64,000 bases of DNA from assembly GCF_030272615.1 (NCBI RefSeq), contig NC_081413.1, forward strand, positions 160,206,849 to 160,270,848, written 5' to 3'. A program made the position numbers and the translations under genes. Below the pieces are notes generated by a model, which did not search any database, was not told the origin of the DNA, and saw nothing but the letters and a program-made list of their open reading frames with translations. Origin of the DNA: Cryptomeria japonica. Taxonomy: Eukaryota; Streptophyta; Pinopsida; Cupressales; Cupressaceae. This document shows positions 24,443 through 36,381 of the stretch, one piece after another. Numbering within the stretch: the stretch's first letter is position 1; every line of letters starts with the position of its first letter.

Positions 24443-27400
24443 AGAGAACTGCCAGCCCCCGCGGGGAGAGAGAAGAGGGGGGGGGAAGTGGCAGCGTGAG
24501 TTGAGCCTCGACTCCTCCGCCCGCCAAACCCTAACGCCCCATTTTGATAATAAATTTTTATTTTTTTTAAAATAAAGAAACACATGGCCAAAGTAGTAAC
24601 TGGTAAAAAAAAAAAAACCAGTTTGGCCTCCATTTTTACAGTCAAACAAAAAGGTCTTCAAAATAGTTTTTCCCCCTTTTTTTTTGTTTTAGTTTTCTCT
24701 GTTCAGAATGTTCAAGAATCCCATAACGAATCTTGAATCCAAGAACAATCAAGCTTTCCAACAAAAAACTGAAACTAAATCTTTAAAACATTCATGGGTA
24801 TTATCATTTCTTTTTCCAGCATTTCATGGAGAACATTCAATCACCAATTTTTTTTTGAATCAACAAATAAATAAAAGGGTAAGCTGGAATCCTACCTTGT
24901 ATCGCATTCCGGGCAAGACTTTGAAGGAGAGCTCCACCTGCAACTCAAAGCAAAACTCCATTTTCTCCCCATCCCCAATCTCCCTTCCAAAACCATTTTC
25001 TTTCTTCTCCCAAAAAAAAATCCAAAAAGAAGAACCCCCAAAATATTTCCAAAAACTCGGTTAAATGAGAAACCCCCTTTTTGACCTAATTTTCAATTTC
25101 GAATTTAAGCATTTATTTATTTTTTAAATAAAAGAAAATGAAAACAGAAATCATTCTTTTCCACTACTCAATAAATCTAACTCGTTTTATTCTAATTAAA
25201 ATTAACATGCTTCTATCTCTTATTTAGTTTTAAATTTTAATTTCTCAATATTAATTTAGGCCTACATTAAATTTCGAAACTATTGGCTACGGTAAAGCGT
25301 TTAGATTAATTTAAATTTCCAAAAATCAATCTTTTAGACTATATCGACTTTGCAAGTTTAAAAATAATTTCCTTTAAATAATAAAATTTTCCCCTTTCTT
25401 TTTCCAAAATGTGAAAATGATTAATTTATTTCTATTTCCAAATGACTTTAAATCTTTCCTTTCTAAAATGCATAACTCATTGAATTCGTTATTTTTAAAA
25501 TTAGCTATTAAATTGACTCGCTACAACATAATAAAGCAACCTTTTTAGTAAATGACTAGTCTCTTGAAAGAAACCTATTTATTCTAATTTTCTCAACTAC
25601 AAATGCGTAAATGAGCACATTAATCCAAGTTAAATACTTTAAGCTTGCTACAATTCTAATTAAAGCGATCTCTTTAAATTAATGATTAATCATATAAAAG
25701 AAACTACCTATTTTAAATCTCTAAATTACTAATGCATACATCCACTCATTAAATTGAATTAAATACTTAGGATAACAAACTCCACTTACCCCGCGCATGG
25801 CACGCAAATCGAGGAAATCCACCAAATCACACGAAACGTAACCCAATAAAAAGAAAGCCCCACGAACCACACACGAAACTCACCTGACCATGACTAAGGC
25901 AAGACGAGAGTTTTATGACCCCCAAATCCAAATTCTGAGGATGGAGGAGGTTTACTCAACCCTGCGAATCCCAAAGGAGATGAACCTCGCCCTAGGTGGT
26001 GTTGTACCTACAATCTCCTTATACCCATGAATCACGCAAGCATACATATACATATACATATTCAATGAAGGTGTTAGCTCAAGATTTATCACAAGAGTTA
26101 GGAAACAATTACATTTACACAAGAATCGATGCAAGAGCACAATAATAGGCATGCACAATTATTTATATTATCTAAACTACACATTGCATCACGGTTAACC
26201 TACCATTTAAAAATGCCACATAGGAAGTCAACCAAGGTCAAATGGGTTTTACGATGCTGACTAGGGTAGGGGCATTACAAAAACAAATCCTGTTAAAGAT
26301 TGCAAACACATTGCTATATGTGACCCGGTTAAGGGATTTCCCTTAGATCTGTTAGGATCTTCACTTTGTTAGAAGTGACCTTGTCAAATAATTTCAAACA
26401 CTAATTTAGAATGTTACCTTGCTAGAGGGTTTACAAATAAGACTGTTAAGTCCACTTGGTTAAGAGATTTTCTGTCACTTACAAAATAAACAACAATAAT
26501 AAATATATCTGCAACTTCACATCTGAAATGCTAAAGCAGATTCTTATTTTCTCAAAACAATCTTGTCATAGGACTTATCTTGTCCCTCTGCTGGGCTCCT
26601 TACTCTGTTATTCAAATAGGTCTTCAAGCTTCTATGCTCGGTAATAACTATGTAGCATCCTTGTGCTTACACTTGACCGCATAAATTGTTCATCAATAAT
26701 TTCTTATTTATAAACAATTTGCTAACCGCTGAATCTCCTTGATCACATTTCCCATGATCAATCTTAGCCATCAGATCTTCAATCTTGACTAGGTTCAATG
26801 CATCTTTTGATCTGAAATCATTTTACCTTGCCTTGGGACTTGCATTCCTTTCTTGGAACTTGCACAAGGTTATTGCGGTTCAATCTGCACTGTAGATCTT
26901 CCTATCGATCTCCCATTGCCATAGATCCTTAACAAACTTCATGCATGACATACCAATCATTTAATGAACTCTAGCTCATCATTGTCCTTCATTAAATAAT
27001 GCTTTTATCCATCCAATGCAATCTATCATAACTCGGTTGCAACTTGGTAAATACTAAACTTTACTCGGTAGACATTCCTCCTTCATTAACCGATATCGAT
27101 AACCTTAGGGTTTATCGACTAGGTTCCTTAGGGTTTACCGACTAGGTTCTTTGCTCAGTGACATTGTATCGTATTAACCTTACAATCAAAAACATATGCA
27201 GGATATCAAAACAATCTAAACATCATGATCTCATCATTGTCTAACTCGGTAATAGTTGCCCATTGAATATCTTATTTCTCCCCTTTCTTATCGCATTCTT
27301 TCTGTGTCTCTTACCGACCACTTAATACTCATCAAAACATACTTCTTAAGATATGGCAATATCATACTAAATCAGAAAATCAATTTCTTGACATCAATGA

Positions 27401-27519
27401 CAAAATAGTGTTATAAAGATAGTTATCATCCTTTTTAAGTTATATCAAATAATCTTCAACAACCTTCTCAATATCCTTAATGAATATCAACAATCTTTCT
27501 TTCTATTGAAATGCCAACA

Positions 27520-27800
27520 ATCTCCCCCTTTGGCATTGATGGAAAAACCAACTTTTAAATGGTAATACCAACAAGATATTCAAATTGATTTGGATTCAGA
27601 TTGTCGTTAGACTTCTCCTGTTATCCTTGAGCTGTTAAAATATCCTGACGTCTTCTCCCTTTTTCATTAGGCTTCTGAGTTGTTGTCTTGCATTTAGTCT
27701 ACTCCCTTTTGTAATCTTCTCCCCCTATCATTAGTCTTTTGTTATCTTCTTCATTTAGGATTTTACCATTTAGTCTTCTCCCCCTTTGACAACAATGCCA
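27520..27800 (-). other. Polypurine tract of element C with repeated copies
   Basis: On the minus strand GCCAAAGGGGGAGAT abuts the 3' LTR at 27519. Similar purine tracts recur toward pol at about 27652-27664, 27699-27708, 27716-27726 and 27776-27789. The last is set in GGCATTGTTGTCAAAGGGGG, closely matching the outermost tract of element B. Confidence 0.75.
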
Positions 27801-28004
27801 AAAAGTAAAAGAACTAAATCATGATTTCTTCCTCTGTGAAGTGATTTGCCTTGCTATGTATCATCTCAATCTCGGTCAGAGCAACTTGTTTCTATTCACT
27901 ATTTCCTGCATACCTTTAGAAAACCTTCTAAAGTGCATAAATCAGCATCAATCCACACATAATATTCTATAGATTCATCGAATTGATGCTTTCACCAAAC
28001 TCTG

Positions 28005-29492
28005 TTAGTGAGTAGAAGATAGGGGTAGGACCCCTAACTTGCTTCTGAGATATTCAAAAGTGTCCCTTGGCAGTGGCTTTGTGAAGATGTCTGCTAATTG
28101 CTCCTTTGAACTGATATATTCCAGCACAACTTTCTTCTCTTGAACTTCTTCTGTGAGATAATGATACTTTATAGAGATATGTTTTGTCTTAGAGTGCATT
28201 ACCGGATTCTTTGAAATGTTAATGGCATTCGTATTATCACAGAATATAGTTACTGGCTCGGTAACTTTCTCATTTATACCTTCCAATAGTTGTTTGATCC
28301 ATGCTATATTGGTACAATTCAATGTTGCAATGACATATTTGGCTTCAGATGTTGACTGTGAAATGCATCCTTGTTTTTTGCTAAGCCAACTTACTATTCT
28401 ATCTCCCAAAAAGAAAGCTCCACCACTTGTGCTTTTCTTGTCATCTATGTTGCTTGCCCAATCAGCATCAATATAAACTTTTAAATCAAAATCATTTCTC
28501 TTTTCATATACTAAGCCATAATCTTCAGTGCCTCTCAAGTATCTGAAAATTCTCTTGATTGTTGTCATATGGGTTTCCTTGGGATCTATAGAAAATCTTG
28601 CAACAATACCTATTGCATGTGCTATATCCGGTCTACTGTGCACAATATATTGCAACTTCCCAATCATAGATCGGTAAAATGTCAAATCAATAGATGCAGA
28701 TTCATCATTCTTTGATAGTTTACAGTTAGTAGTCATAGGAGTACTTACTGGTTTAGAATCCTCCATTCCAAATTTCTTCAAGATTTCCTTTATGTACTTG
28801 GATTAAGTAATGAAAATCTCATCTTTCATTTGTAATATCTGTAAACCTATAAAATACTTTATCTCACTAATTAATGACATCTTAAATTCTTTGCACATTT
28901 CATTTTCAAAGTTTTTGCATAAGGAGTCATTACCACAAAAAATAATATCATCAACAAATATGGCTGAGATCAGTACACCATTGTTCTCATCATTCTTTAT
29001 GTACATATTGTTGTTTTCACTTGTTCTTATAAAACCAATCTTGATCAAATAAGAGTGCAGTCTTTCATACCATGCTCTAGGTGCTTGTTTTAGACCATAT
29101 AAAGATTTGTTTAATTTACATACCTGATCTTTACTCTTGTCTTCAACAAATCCTTTAGGTTGTTCAATGTAAACTTCTTCTTCTAGTATACCATTCAAAA
29201 ATGTAGATTTAACATCCATTTGATATACCTTGAAATTTTTGAAAGCAGCATATGCCAACAACGTTCTTACTCCCTCAAGTCTAGCCACAGGTGCAAAAGT
29301 CTCACCATAATCTATTCCTTCTTCTTGAGCATAACCTTTGCAAACTAGTCTTGCTTTGTTCTGAATGACCTCACCTTTTTCATTTAGCTTGTTTCTGAAA
29401 ATCCACTTTGTACCAATTACATTTTTGTCCTTCGGTCTTGGGATCAGTGTCCATGTGTCATTCTTCTTGATTTGATCAATCTCTTCTATCAT
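28005..29492 (-). pseudogene. Element C reverse transcriptase and RNase H, nearly intact
   Basis: The RT piece (29492-28803) includes [32 protein letters not shown] (catalytic Asp), [15 protein letters not shown] and [13 protein letters not shown] single stop at about 28803 separates it from the connection and RNase H (28781-28005): KFGMEDSKPVSTPM, YIDADWASNIDDKKSTSG (Asp), QSTSEAKYVIATLNC (Glu position), IFCDNTNAINISKNPV (Asp) and KTKHISIKYHY, ending KLGVLPLSS. Apart from the one stop the 495-codon region is open, so this is the best-kept copia RT in the window. Confidence 0.92.
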
Positions 29493-29879
29493 AGAATTTA
29501 CCCAATATTCACTGTTAAATGCCTCTTTACTATTCTCGGTTCAAATTCAGATATCAAACATGTGTTCTATCTCAGTTTGTTCCTTTGTCATTACTAGATC
29601 ATCCTTATCTCCTATAATCTGACTTGATGCATGATGTCTTCTGACATATTTGGCTAACATAGGCTCGGTAGGTTCTATATGATCTTCTTCATCACTCGGT
29701 AACTGGACATTATCTTCATTTTCTTCAGCAACTTTCATGGTAGGACTTCTCGGTTGAACATAAACAAATTCTTCATAATCTTCTGGTTCTTTGGAATTTC
29801 CTACATCATTTCTTTATACAAATTCATCAATTTTCACATTTGCACTTTCTACTATTTTGTTAGATGATTTGATTAGACA

Positions 29880-30530
29880 TTTAAATGCTTTACTTCTAGA
29901 AGAATAACCAAGAAATGTTCCTTCTTCACTTTTCTTTATCAAACTTTCCATTTATGTCATCTTTGTGAACATAGCATCTACTTCCAAAGATTTTAAAATA
30001 ACTTACATTAGGTTTCTTGTCATACTAGATCTCATATAGTGTCTTCATAGTTCCTTTCTTCAGTTGTACTCGGTTCAGGGTGTAAACTTCAGTGTTGATT
30101 GCTTCTCTCCAAAATGTTTGAGGTACCCTTTTTTCTATCATTAGGGTTCTGGCACAATCTACAATTGATTTGTTTCTTCTCTCCGCTATCCCATTTTGTT
30201 GAGGTGTTCTCGGTGGAGATACTCACCTTTTTATACCATGATCATTGCAGAATAAGTTAAATTCATCAGAAGTGAACTCTCCTCCTCTATTAGATCTAAG
30301 ACATTTCAGTTGTCTTCCTGTTTCATTTTCAACTCTTGCCTTGTACCATTTAAACATTTGAAAAGCTTCTGATTTTTCTTTTAAAAACATAACTGACATC
30401 ATCCTTGAGTAATCATCCATAAATAATATGAAATACTTATCACCATAATAACTTTGAACTTTAATGGGACCACAAAGATCAATGTGTACTAGATCTAAAA
30501 TTCCTTTCTAAAATTCTATTCGGTACCTGT
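29880..30530 (-). pseudogene. Element C integrase core, missing its zinc-binding N-terminus
   Basis: The core starts LVHIDLCGPIKVQSYYGDKY (first Asp), then MDDYSRMMSVMFLKEK. The second catalytic site reads LRSNRGGEFTSDEF, where the family has Asp for Asn. QQNGIAERRNKSIVDCARTL keeps the Glu. C-terminal FGSRCYVHKDD follows after a stop. Immediately upstream the protease tail LLSVAQLNNT joins the core within about 30 codons, so the usual HHCC zinc finger has been deleted. Confidence 0.85.
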
Positions 30531-30535
30531 ATTGT

Positions 30536-31845
30536 TTAGCTGTGCTACACTCAACAAATTGTATTTCAAACCTTCAACCTAGTATACATCATCACATTTA
30601 GCATTGTCAAGAAGTGTTATAGATCCTTTACCTTTCATAGGACATGGTGCATCATTACCAAACCTTACATAGCCTCCATCATAGTCTTCTAATTTAACAA
30701 ACTTGTGTTTATCACTTGTCATGTGATGTGAGCATCCACTGTCTATGATCCAAGAATCATTAATATTTATGTGAGATATTAGGGCCTTTTCTTCATACCT
30801 TTCTTCATCTGATCCATCCTTAATAGCCACATAAACAACTTCCTCTGTATATGTTTCATCAGATCTGTCATCGTTGGATTCCTCATCAGCTACTAGGCAT
30901 ATATTTTTGTCTCTCCTTTTGAAGTCTCGGTGTCCTCTATATTGGTTGTCTTTTTGCCTGTTATCTCGGTATTCTCTCTTTTCACTAGATTCTTTGTCAG
31001 GGCAGTTAGAAGCCATATGTCCTATTTTATCACAATTGAAACATTTTAAAGGTAGCTTTCCTTTATACTTACCTTTTCCTCTCGGTAACCTTCTGGTTAA
31101 TAATACTTCAAACTCTTTGGCTAATAATACTTCCATGTTCTTGCAAAATATTTCACTTGCTCCACTATGATTCCCTTCAGAGTACTTACTCATTCTATCA
31201 TTGTAATCATCAGATTCACCAATATGAAAAGAACTGAATGCAAATTCTACTTTATTTGCCGAAGACCCACTGTTATCAAAATTACTTAACTCAAATGCAT
31301 GTAGCTTACCAATAGTAGCATCCAAAGAAACTGGCATGTTAGGTATAGACCTTAGTTCATTGATTGTAGAGACTCGAATGGTATAAGCAGGTAGAAGGGT
31401 TCTCAACAACTTACTTGTTACTTCCTTTTCTTCAATAGTTCCTCCTGCTCCTTTAATTTGATTGACAGTCTCCTTTAACCTATTACTATATTGGGTTATG
31501 TTCTCACCTTCATTCATTCTCATGGATTCAAGTTGTCCTATTAGACTATCTACTTTTGCTCTTTGGACATGTTCATCACCGCCATACATAGATATGAGCT
31601 TAGTCCACCTTGCTTTTGCATCATTGCAGCCTTCTAGATCATTAAACTCTGAGTCGGTCAATGCTGATGTTATTTCAATCATAGCTTGAATATGTTCTTG
31701 CTTTGCCTTTATCTCTTCCAAGGTCATCGGGTTGGTGCTTGGTGATATGTAATCATTCTCCAATTCCTAATAAATGCAGCTTCATCCTTTTCTGCCATGT
31801 GGAGAAACTTGACTTGTTCAGCTTTGGTGCATCCCTTTTATACAT
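30536..31845 (-). pseudogene. Element C gag and protease
   Basis: The start ATG at 31845-31843 gives MYKRDAPKLNKSSFSTWQKR. A stop and frameshift near 31765 follow, after which 394 codons are open (31763-30579). Capsid motifs include DAKARWTKLISMYGGDEHVQ and LLRTLLPAYTIRVSTINEL. The zinc knuckle is CFNCDKIGHMASNC (CX2CX4HX4C), followed by a basic RDNRQKDNQYRGHRDFKRR stretch. The protease active site is SWIIDSGCSHHMTSDKHKF. The frame closes at a stop after DDVY, with the protease tail VEGLKYNLLSVAQL just beyond. Confidence 0.92.
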
Positions 31846-31895
31846 CTTCGGATCTTTGCCTCAAGAACCTTTAAAATTTTCTTCTGGAGTTCAAA

Positions 31896-31907
31896 GCTCT
31901 GATACCA
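31896..31907 (-). other. Primer-binding site of element C
   Basis: The minus strand reads TGGTATCAGAGC two bases inside the 5' LTR, the full initiator tRNA-Met site. Confidence 0.92.
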
Positions 31908-31909
31908 AT

Positions 31910-33414
31910 TGTAAATTTCTGATGTCAATAGCTAACAAGATGAGAAGGGGGGGTGAATCATACAAACTTAATCTTCCAAGAAATCAACAAATTCAACCTC
32001 GGTAACTTATACTTCAGCAATATAACCAAAAATTGCTAAACATGCAAACTCATAAACACATAATCATCATAACACATATAACACAAGATTTAACATGGAA
32101 ACCCAAATAGGGAAAAACCACTATGGGAATTTAGACCCACTAAGAAATATACTCTTCTAGAGTATGCTCAGTTAAAAGCAAATCATGTTAAAGATTACAA
32201 ACACATTGCTAGATGTGACCCGGTTCAGGGATTTCCCTCAGATCTGTTAGGATCTTCACCTTTTTAGAAGTGACCTTGTCAAAGGATTTCAAACACTCAT
32301 TTAGAATGTTACCTTGCTAGAGGGTTTAAAAATAAGACTGTTAAGTCCACTCAGTTAAGAGATTTTATGTCACTTACAAAATAAACAACAGTAATAAATA
32401 TATCTGCAACTTCACATCTAAAATGCTAAAGCAGATTCTTATTTGCTCAAAACAATATTTTCATAGGACTTATCTTGTCCCTTTGCTGGGCTCCTTACTT
32501 TGTTATTCAAACAAGTCTTCAAGCTTCTGTGCTCGGTAATCACTATGTAGCATCCCTGTGCTTACACTTTCCCGCATACATTGTTCATCAATAATTTTTT
32601 ATTTATAAACAATTTGCTAACCGCTGAATCTCCTTGATCACATTTCCCATGATCAATCTTAGCCATTAGATCTTCAATCTTGACTAGGTTCAATGCATCT
32701 TTTGATCTGAAAATGTTTTACCTCACCTTGGGACTTGCATTCCTTTCTTGGAACTTGCACAAGGTTATTGCAGTTCAATCTGTGCTGTAGATCTTCCTGT
32801 CGATCTCCCATTGCCATAGATCCTTAACAAACTTCATGCACAACATACCAATCATTTAATCAACTCCAACTCATCATTGTCCTTCATTAAATAACGCTTT
32901 TATCCATCCAATGTGATCTGTCATAACTCGGTTGCAACTCGGTAAATACTAAACTTTACTCGGTAGACATTCCTCCTTCATTAACCAATATCGATAACCT
33001 TAGGGTTTACCGACTAAGTTCCTTAAGGTTTACCGACTAGGTTCTTTGCTCGGTGACATAGTATAGTATTAACCTTACAATCAACAACATATGTAGGATA
33101 TCAAAACAATCTAAACATCATGATCTCATCATTTTCTAACTCAGTAATAGTTGCCCATTGAATATCTTATTTCTCCCCTTTCTTATCACATTCTTTCTAT
33201 GTCTCTTACCGACCACTTAATACTCATCAAAACATACTTCTTAAGATATGGCAATATCATACTAAATCAGAAAATCAATTTCTTGATATCAATGACAAAA
33301 TAATGTTATAAAGATTGTTATCATCCTTTTTCAGTTATATCAAATAATCTTCAACAACCTTCTCAATATCCTTAATGAATATCAACAATCTTTCTTTCTA
33401 TTGAAATGCCAACA
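31910..33414 (-). repeat. 5' LTR of element C (1505 bp)
   Basis: In sense it runs TGTTGGCATTTC...TTTACA. It provides the uninterrupted version of the site where LTR I landed (around 32180). The perfect CTGAA duplication follows. Confidence 0.94.
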
Positions 33415-33419
33415 CTGAA

Positions 33420-36363
33420 AATAAGGACTAAAGTGATGAATGACAATCTCCTTGATAAGTGGAGCCTAGCAATATTATAGATGAATTAACTAAGGAGAAA
33501 GGATACATGAACTTCTTGGGTTAAAGCACCTAATTGCAATAAACCCTAAGTTCATCCATAGTTATATAATTGGGGAAACAAGCAAAGTAAAGCCACAACT
33601 AGTTCCCTTATGGGAAGACAATCTTGGAGAAAACTAATGGCAAGGAGAGTAGAGACGATTAGGGAATCGTACAAAAATCCCTATTGAAGTGCAAGGAGTG
33701 TAAAAGTATTAGGATCTTATACTCTAGGAATGAGTAACTGATATTCATTCAGAACCTAAGGAGGAAAGTGCAACCCAATCATGGCTAGCCGCTAGTTACG
33801 AGACAATATGTAACACAGTTTAACTACTTGGCACAACCGAAGTAGGTTTGTAAATTTATGGCACTCAAGTGTGAGGGTATGCAAAAACATTAAGTATGGA
33901 TGAAATAACATGTAGATGGAAATGACTTATGGAAAGATAGTATAGCAGTATTATAATACGAAGGTTTTAATGATGATTAGTTGACAATATAAGATATTTT
34001 ATGAGAACATGGATAAGGAGCTGAATTTTGTGGTTAGCCAAGGGAGAACTTGGAAATTATGGGAGTCTTAAGACATTGGTAATTATTGGACATCCTTATG
34101 TTATATCGTAATTGGGTAACAAGATATTATGATGATAAGGTGGTTTACGTGGTTTGAAGGAAGTTGTAAGTTGTGATATGCCGTAAATTGGCTAGTAAAT
34201 AAATATAAATAAGTAATATGGAAAGAGATAACTTCTTTTTTTTACCAAATTTAAATTAATAGGGTGAGTGTTGGTCACTTCTCGAGTGCACACCCCCTTG
34301 ATATCATAAGTTGCATAAGGGAAGTAGGAGGGAATAATTCAACTCTCCACATTGTTTGAAATATGTCATGAAATGTGTGGGAAGGAATTAGTTGTCAAGC
34401 GTTATTGATTTTACTTGACAATTAGTCCACCCCAAATGGTTCTTAACCATAAGTGTTAGTAATTTGGCAACATGCTCCTTATTGATGAGAATGAAAGGAT
34501 GATTAGAGGTAAAAATTCAAGGAGCTAGAAAAGGTGCTAAGAAAACAAATGATGTCCCTAGTGGGATTATATGATTACATTTTTTTTCAAAACCTAAGTG
34601 TTTCTAAGTATACAAGTGACAATTTTGTGCCGAACTATCCACCGCATGTGAGTAAGACATGAAAGTGTCGATGCATGAGTTACCCCGTAATATTGAACCA
34701 AGGTTTAGCATATCAAGAAAATTAATGGAAGTCCTATAAGAAAGGACGGAGAATGGTAGAGTTAGTGCAATAACCTGTTAGATATAATTATGGATGTTAA
34801 TAACCCTAAATAGATAACAGATTATGTCAGAAAGTGTGGATTGCGATAACAATCAGGTGAAGGTTAAAATGAAACATGATCTATAAAACGAATGCAATCT
34901 CATGTGTATAAGATATTTTGTAAATAATAAAGGAATATAGATAATCTAAGAATCTCAAGAGTCTAATAATCACTTCCTAACACATTCAGGACGTGTGATC
35001 TTGGGTGATGTGTTGTGGTTACTCCCTATAGCATGGCTAGAGTGGTCATCTTGTTTCGAGTTTGATTCGACAATATTTTTTACTTTCTTTGAATAGTATT
35101 TTGCGACCTAGGGGCTAGTACTTTCTTTTTATTTATTTATTTATTTTTATGATGAAAGAACCACTAAATTTATGTTTCTTTTTATTGGAGTTATGGCACT
35201 TGCCATGTTGCTAATTTTAATATCTTTCAATTGCCGACATTTTTCTTCTTTGATTGGACTTGGTAAAAGTAACTTTTATTTTGATCTTTTAAGGTGTCAA
35301 GTGGTCATTTTGATGTTAATATAACTAGCCCTAGTGAATTGATTTGTGTAATGTCTATCATGTTCGTTGAACCACTGATAGTGTGTCAAGGGAGAATACC
35401 ACAAGGAGTGAAATTAGGCACACATAATAAACAATGAATGTTATTTCAAAATAAGGTAAAGAAAGGAATATTATTCTAAGTAAAATTATTTGCGAGTAAT
35501 CTAAGAGAGGAAATTTATAACAAAAAAATAAAATAAAAATAAATATATATGTGTGTGTGTGTGATTGAGACCTAATGAATTACGAAAGTAATGATGATTG
35601 CAGACTGGTAAATTTGGCATGTGTATGGAGATGATTGTGTGGATGAAATCAAAAAGAAATAATAATTATTAATTCTCATCAATCCCTTAGAATGGGATGG
35701 TTATGTACCTTAATGTCTAGGTTTTGCGAATAATGTACCTATGAAACTAAAACCTTGGTGCCTAGAAATACCAAGCATTGTGGGCCCTAGGAGTAGAAAA
35801 TTTCTCTACTTATGGGTAGATTCAAAGAACTTAAACTTGATTATTCCTTGTTGCCTAAGGAGGTTGGAAAAAAAAATCATGCACCTAGGGTGGTTTACCA
35901 AATATGTAATTAACCCCCTTAGAGGCACCTTGATGTAAAATAAGTAGATTCATTATGGATAAACTGTGATGTCAATTCTCTTTAGTGGCGAGCATGGATG
36001 ACAATTGCAGTGGGATAAACATTTTTTACACAAACCCTTAATAAGTATGACTCCTAGAAATTAATAAGTAAACTACCATGTGTAACCTTGATTATGGGAG
36101 TTGATGTGTGTTATTGATATAATTTGGATGGTGCATTAACGTAAGTTGTTGAAGGATAGAATTTTGTAAACACCTACCTGAGATTGAAGGGAAATGTAAG
36201 AATTTAACCTTATGAAGATAGTGAGCTAATTACAATATTAAGTTGGTTTTGGTAATGCATTTTTCTAGTAGGCAAGATAAGATTTAGAGTAACCTATTGG
36301 AATTGTGGGAAATGTTATGTCCCAATTTCATATTCTGCTCATGTGACTTCCAGGAGTAAGTCG
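33420..36363 (+). other. Element G interior, right part: no recognisable gene
   Basis: About 2.9 kb of AT-rich DNA after the right target duplication of element C. Stops are frequent in all frames. The longest open piece (35741-35938, 65 codons) resembles nothing I know. No RT, integrase or protease motif was found, which supports the non-autonomous reading of element G. Confidence 0.65.
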
Positions 36364-36381
36364 ATCTCTAGGGGAGGAGGA
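36364..36381 (+). other. Polypurine tract of element G
   Basis: ATCTCTAGGGGAGGAGGA lies directly before the LTR start TGTAGAGCC at 36382, as expected for the plus-strand primer. Confidence 0.85.

Larger units (their letters stand above)
21762..26279 (-). mobile_element. Solo LTR I (4518 bp) inside the LTR of C, related to the LTR of G
   Basis: It is bounded by a perfect AAAAC target duplication (21757-21761 and 26280-26284). On the minus strand it begins TGTAATGCCCCTACCC and ends GGGCATTATA, and has no internal coding region. Its first bases resemble the G LTR (TGTAGAGCCCCTCCCC, then TTGACC and TGGTTGAC), and both have a GC-rich island. I read it as a solo LTR left by recombination between the two LTRs of a full element of a related family. 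Confidence 0.85.
21493..27519 (-). repeat. 3' LTR of element C, split by solo LTR I
   Basis: The halves are 21493-21761 and 26280-27519 (26280-26284 is the duplicated target). Together they rebuild an LTR colinear with 31910-33414. A 24-bp tandem pair around TTTACCGACTAGGTTC (27105-27150) is conserved in both LTRs. Confidence 0.93.
21493..33414 (-). mobile_element. Element C: Ty1/copia retrotransposon inside G
   Basis: The left (3') LTR is 21493-27519 and is split by solo LTR I. The internal region is 27520-31909 and the right (5') LTR is 31910-33414. The target duplication CTGAA is perfect (21488-21492 and 33415-33419). Without the insertion the left LTR is 1504 bp, against 1505 bp for the right. 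It belongs to a different copia family from A and B: its Gag and protease differ and its LTR starts TGTTGGCATTTC in sense. The LTR pair differs by about 5-6% by eye, mostly transitions. Confidence 0.95.

Noticed and set aside
24182-24661. Several overlapping open frames of 67-159 codons on both strands
   Set aside because: They arise from the GC-rich, stop-poor minisatellite in LTR I and have no known domain.
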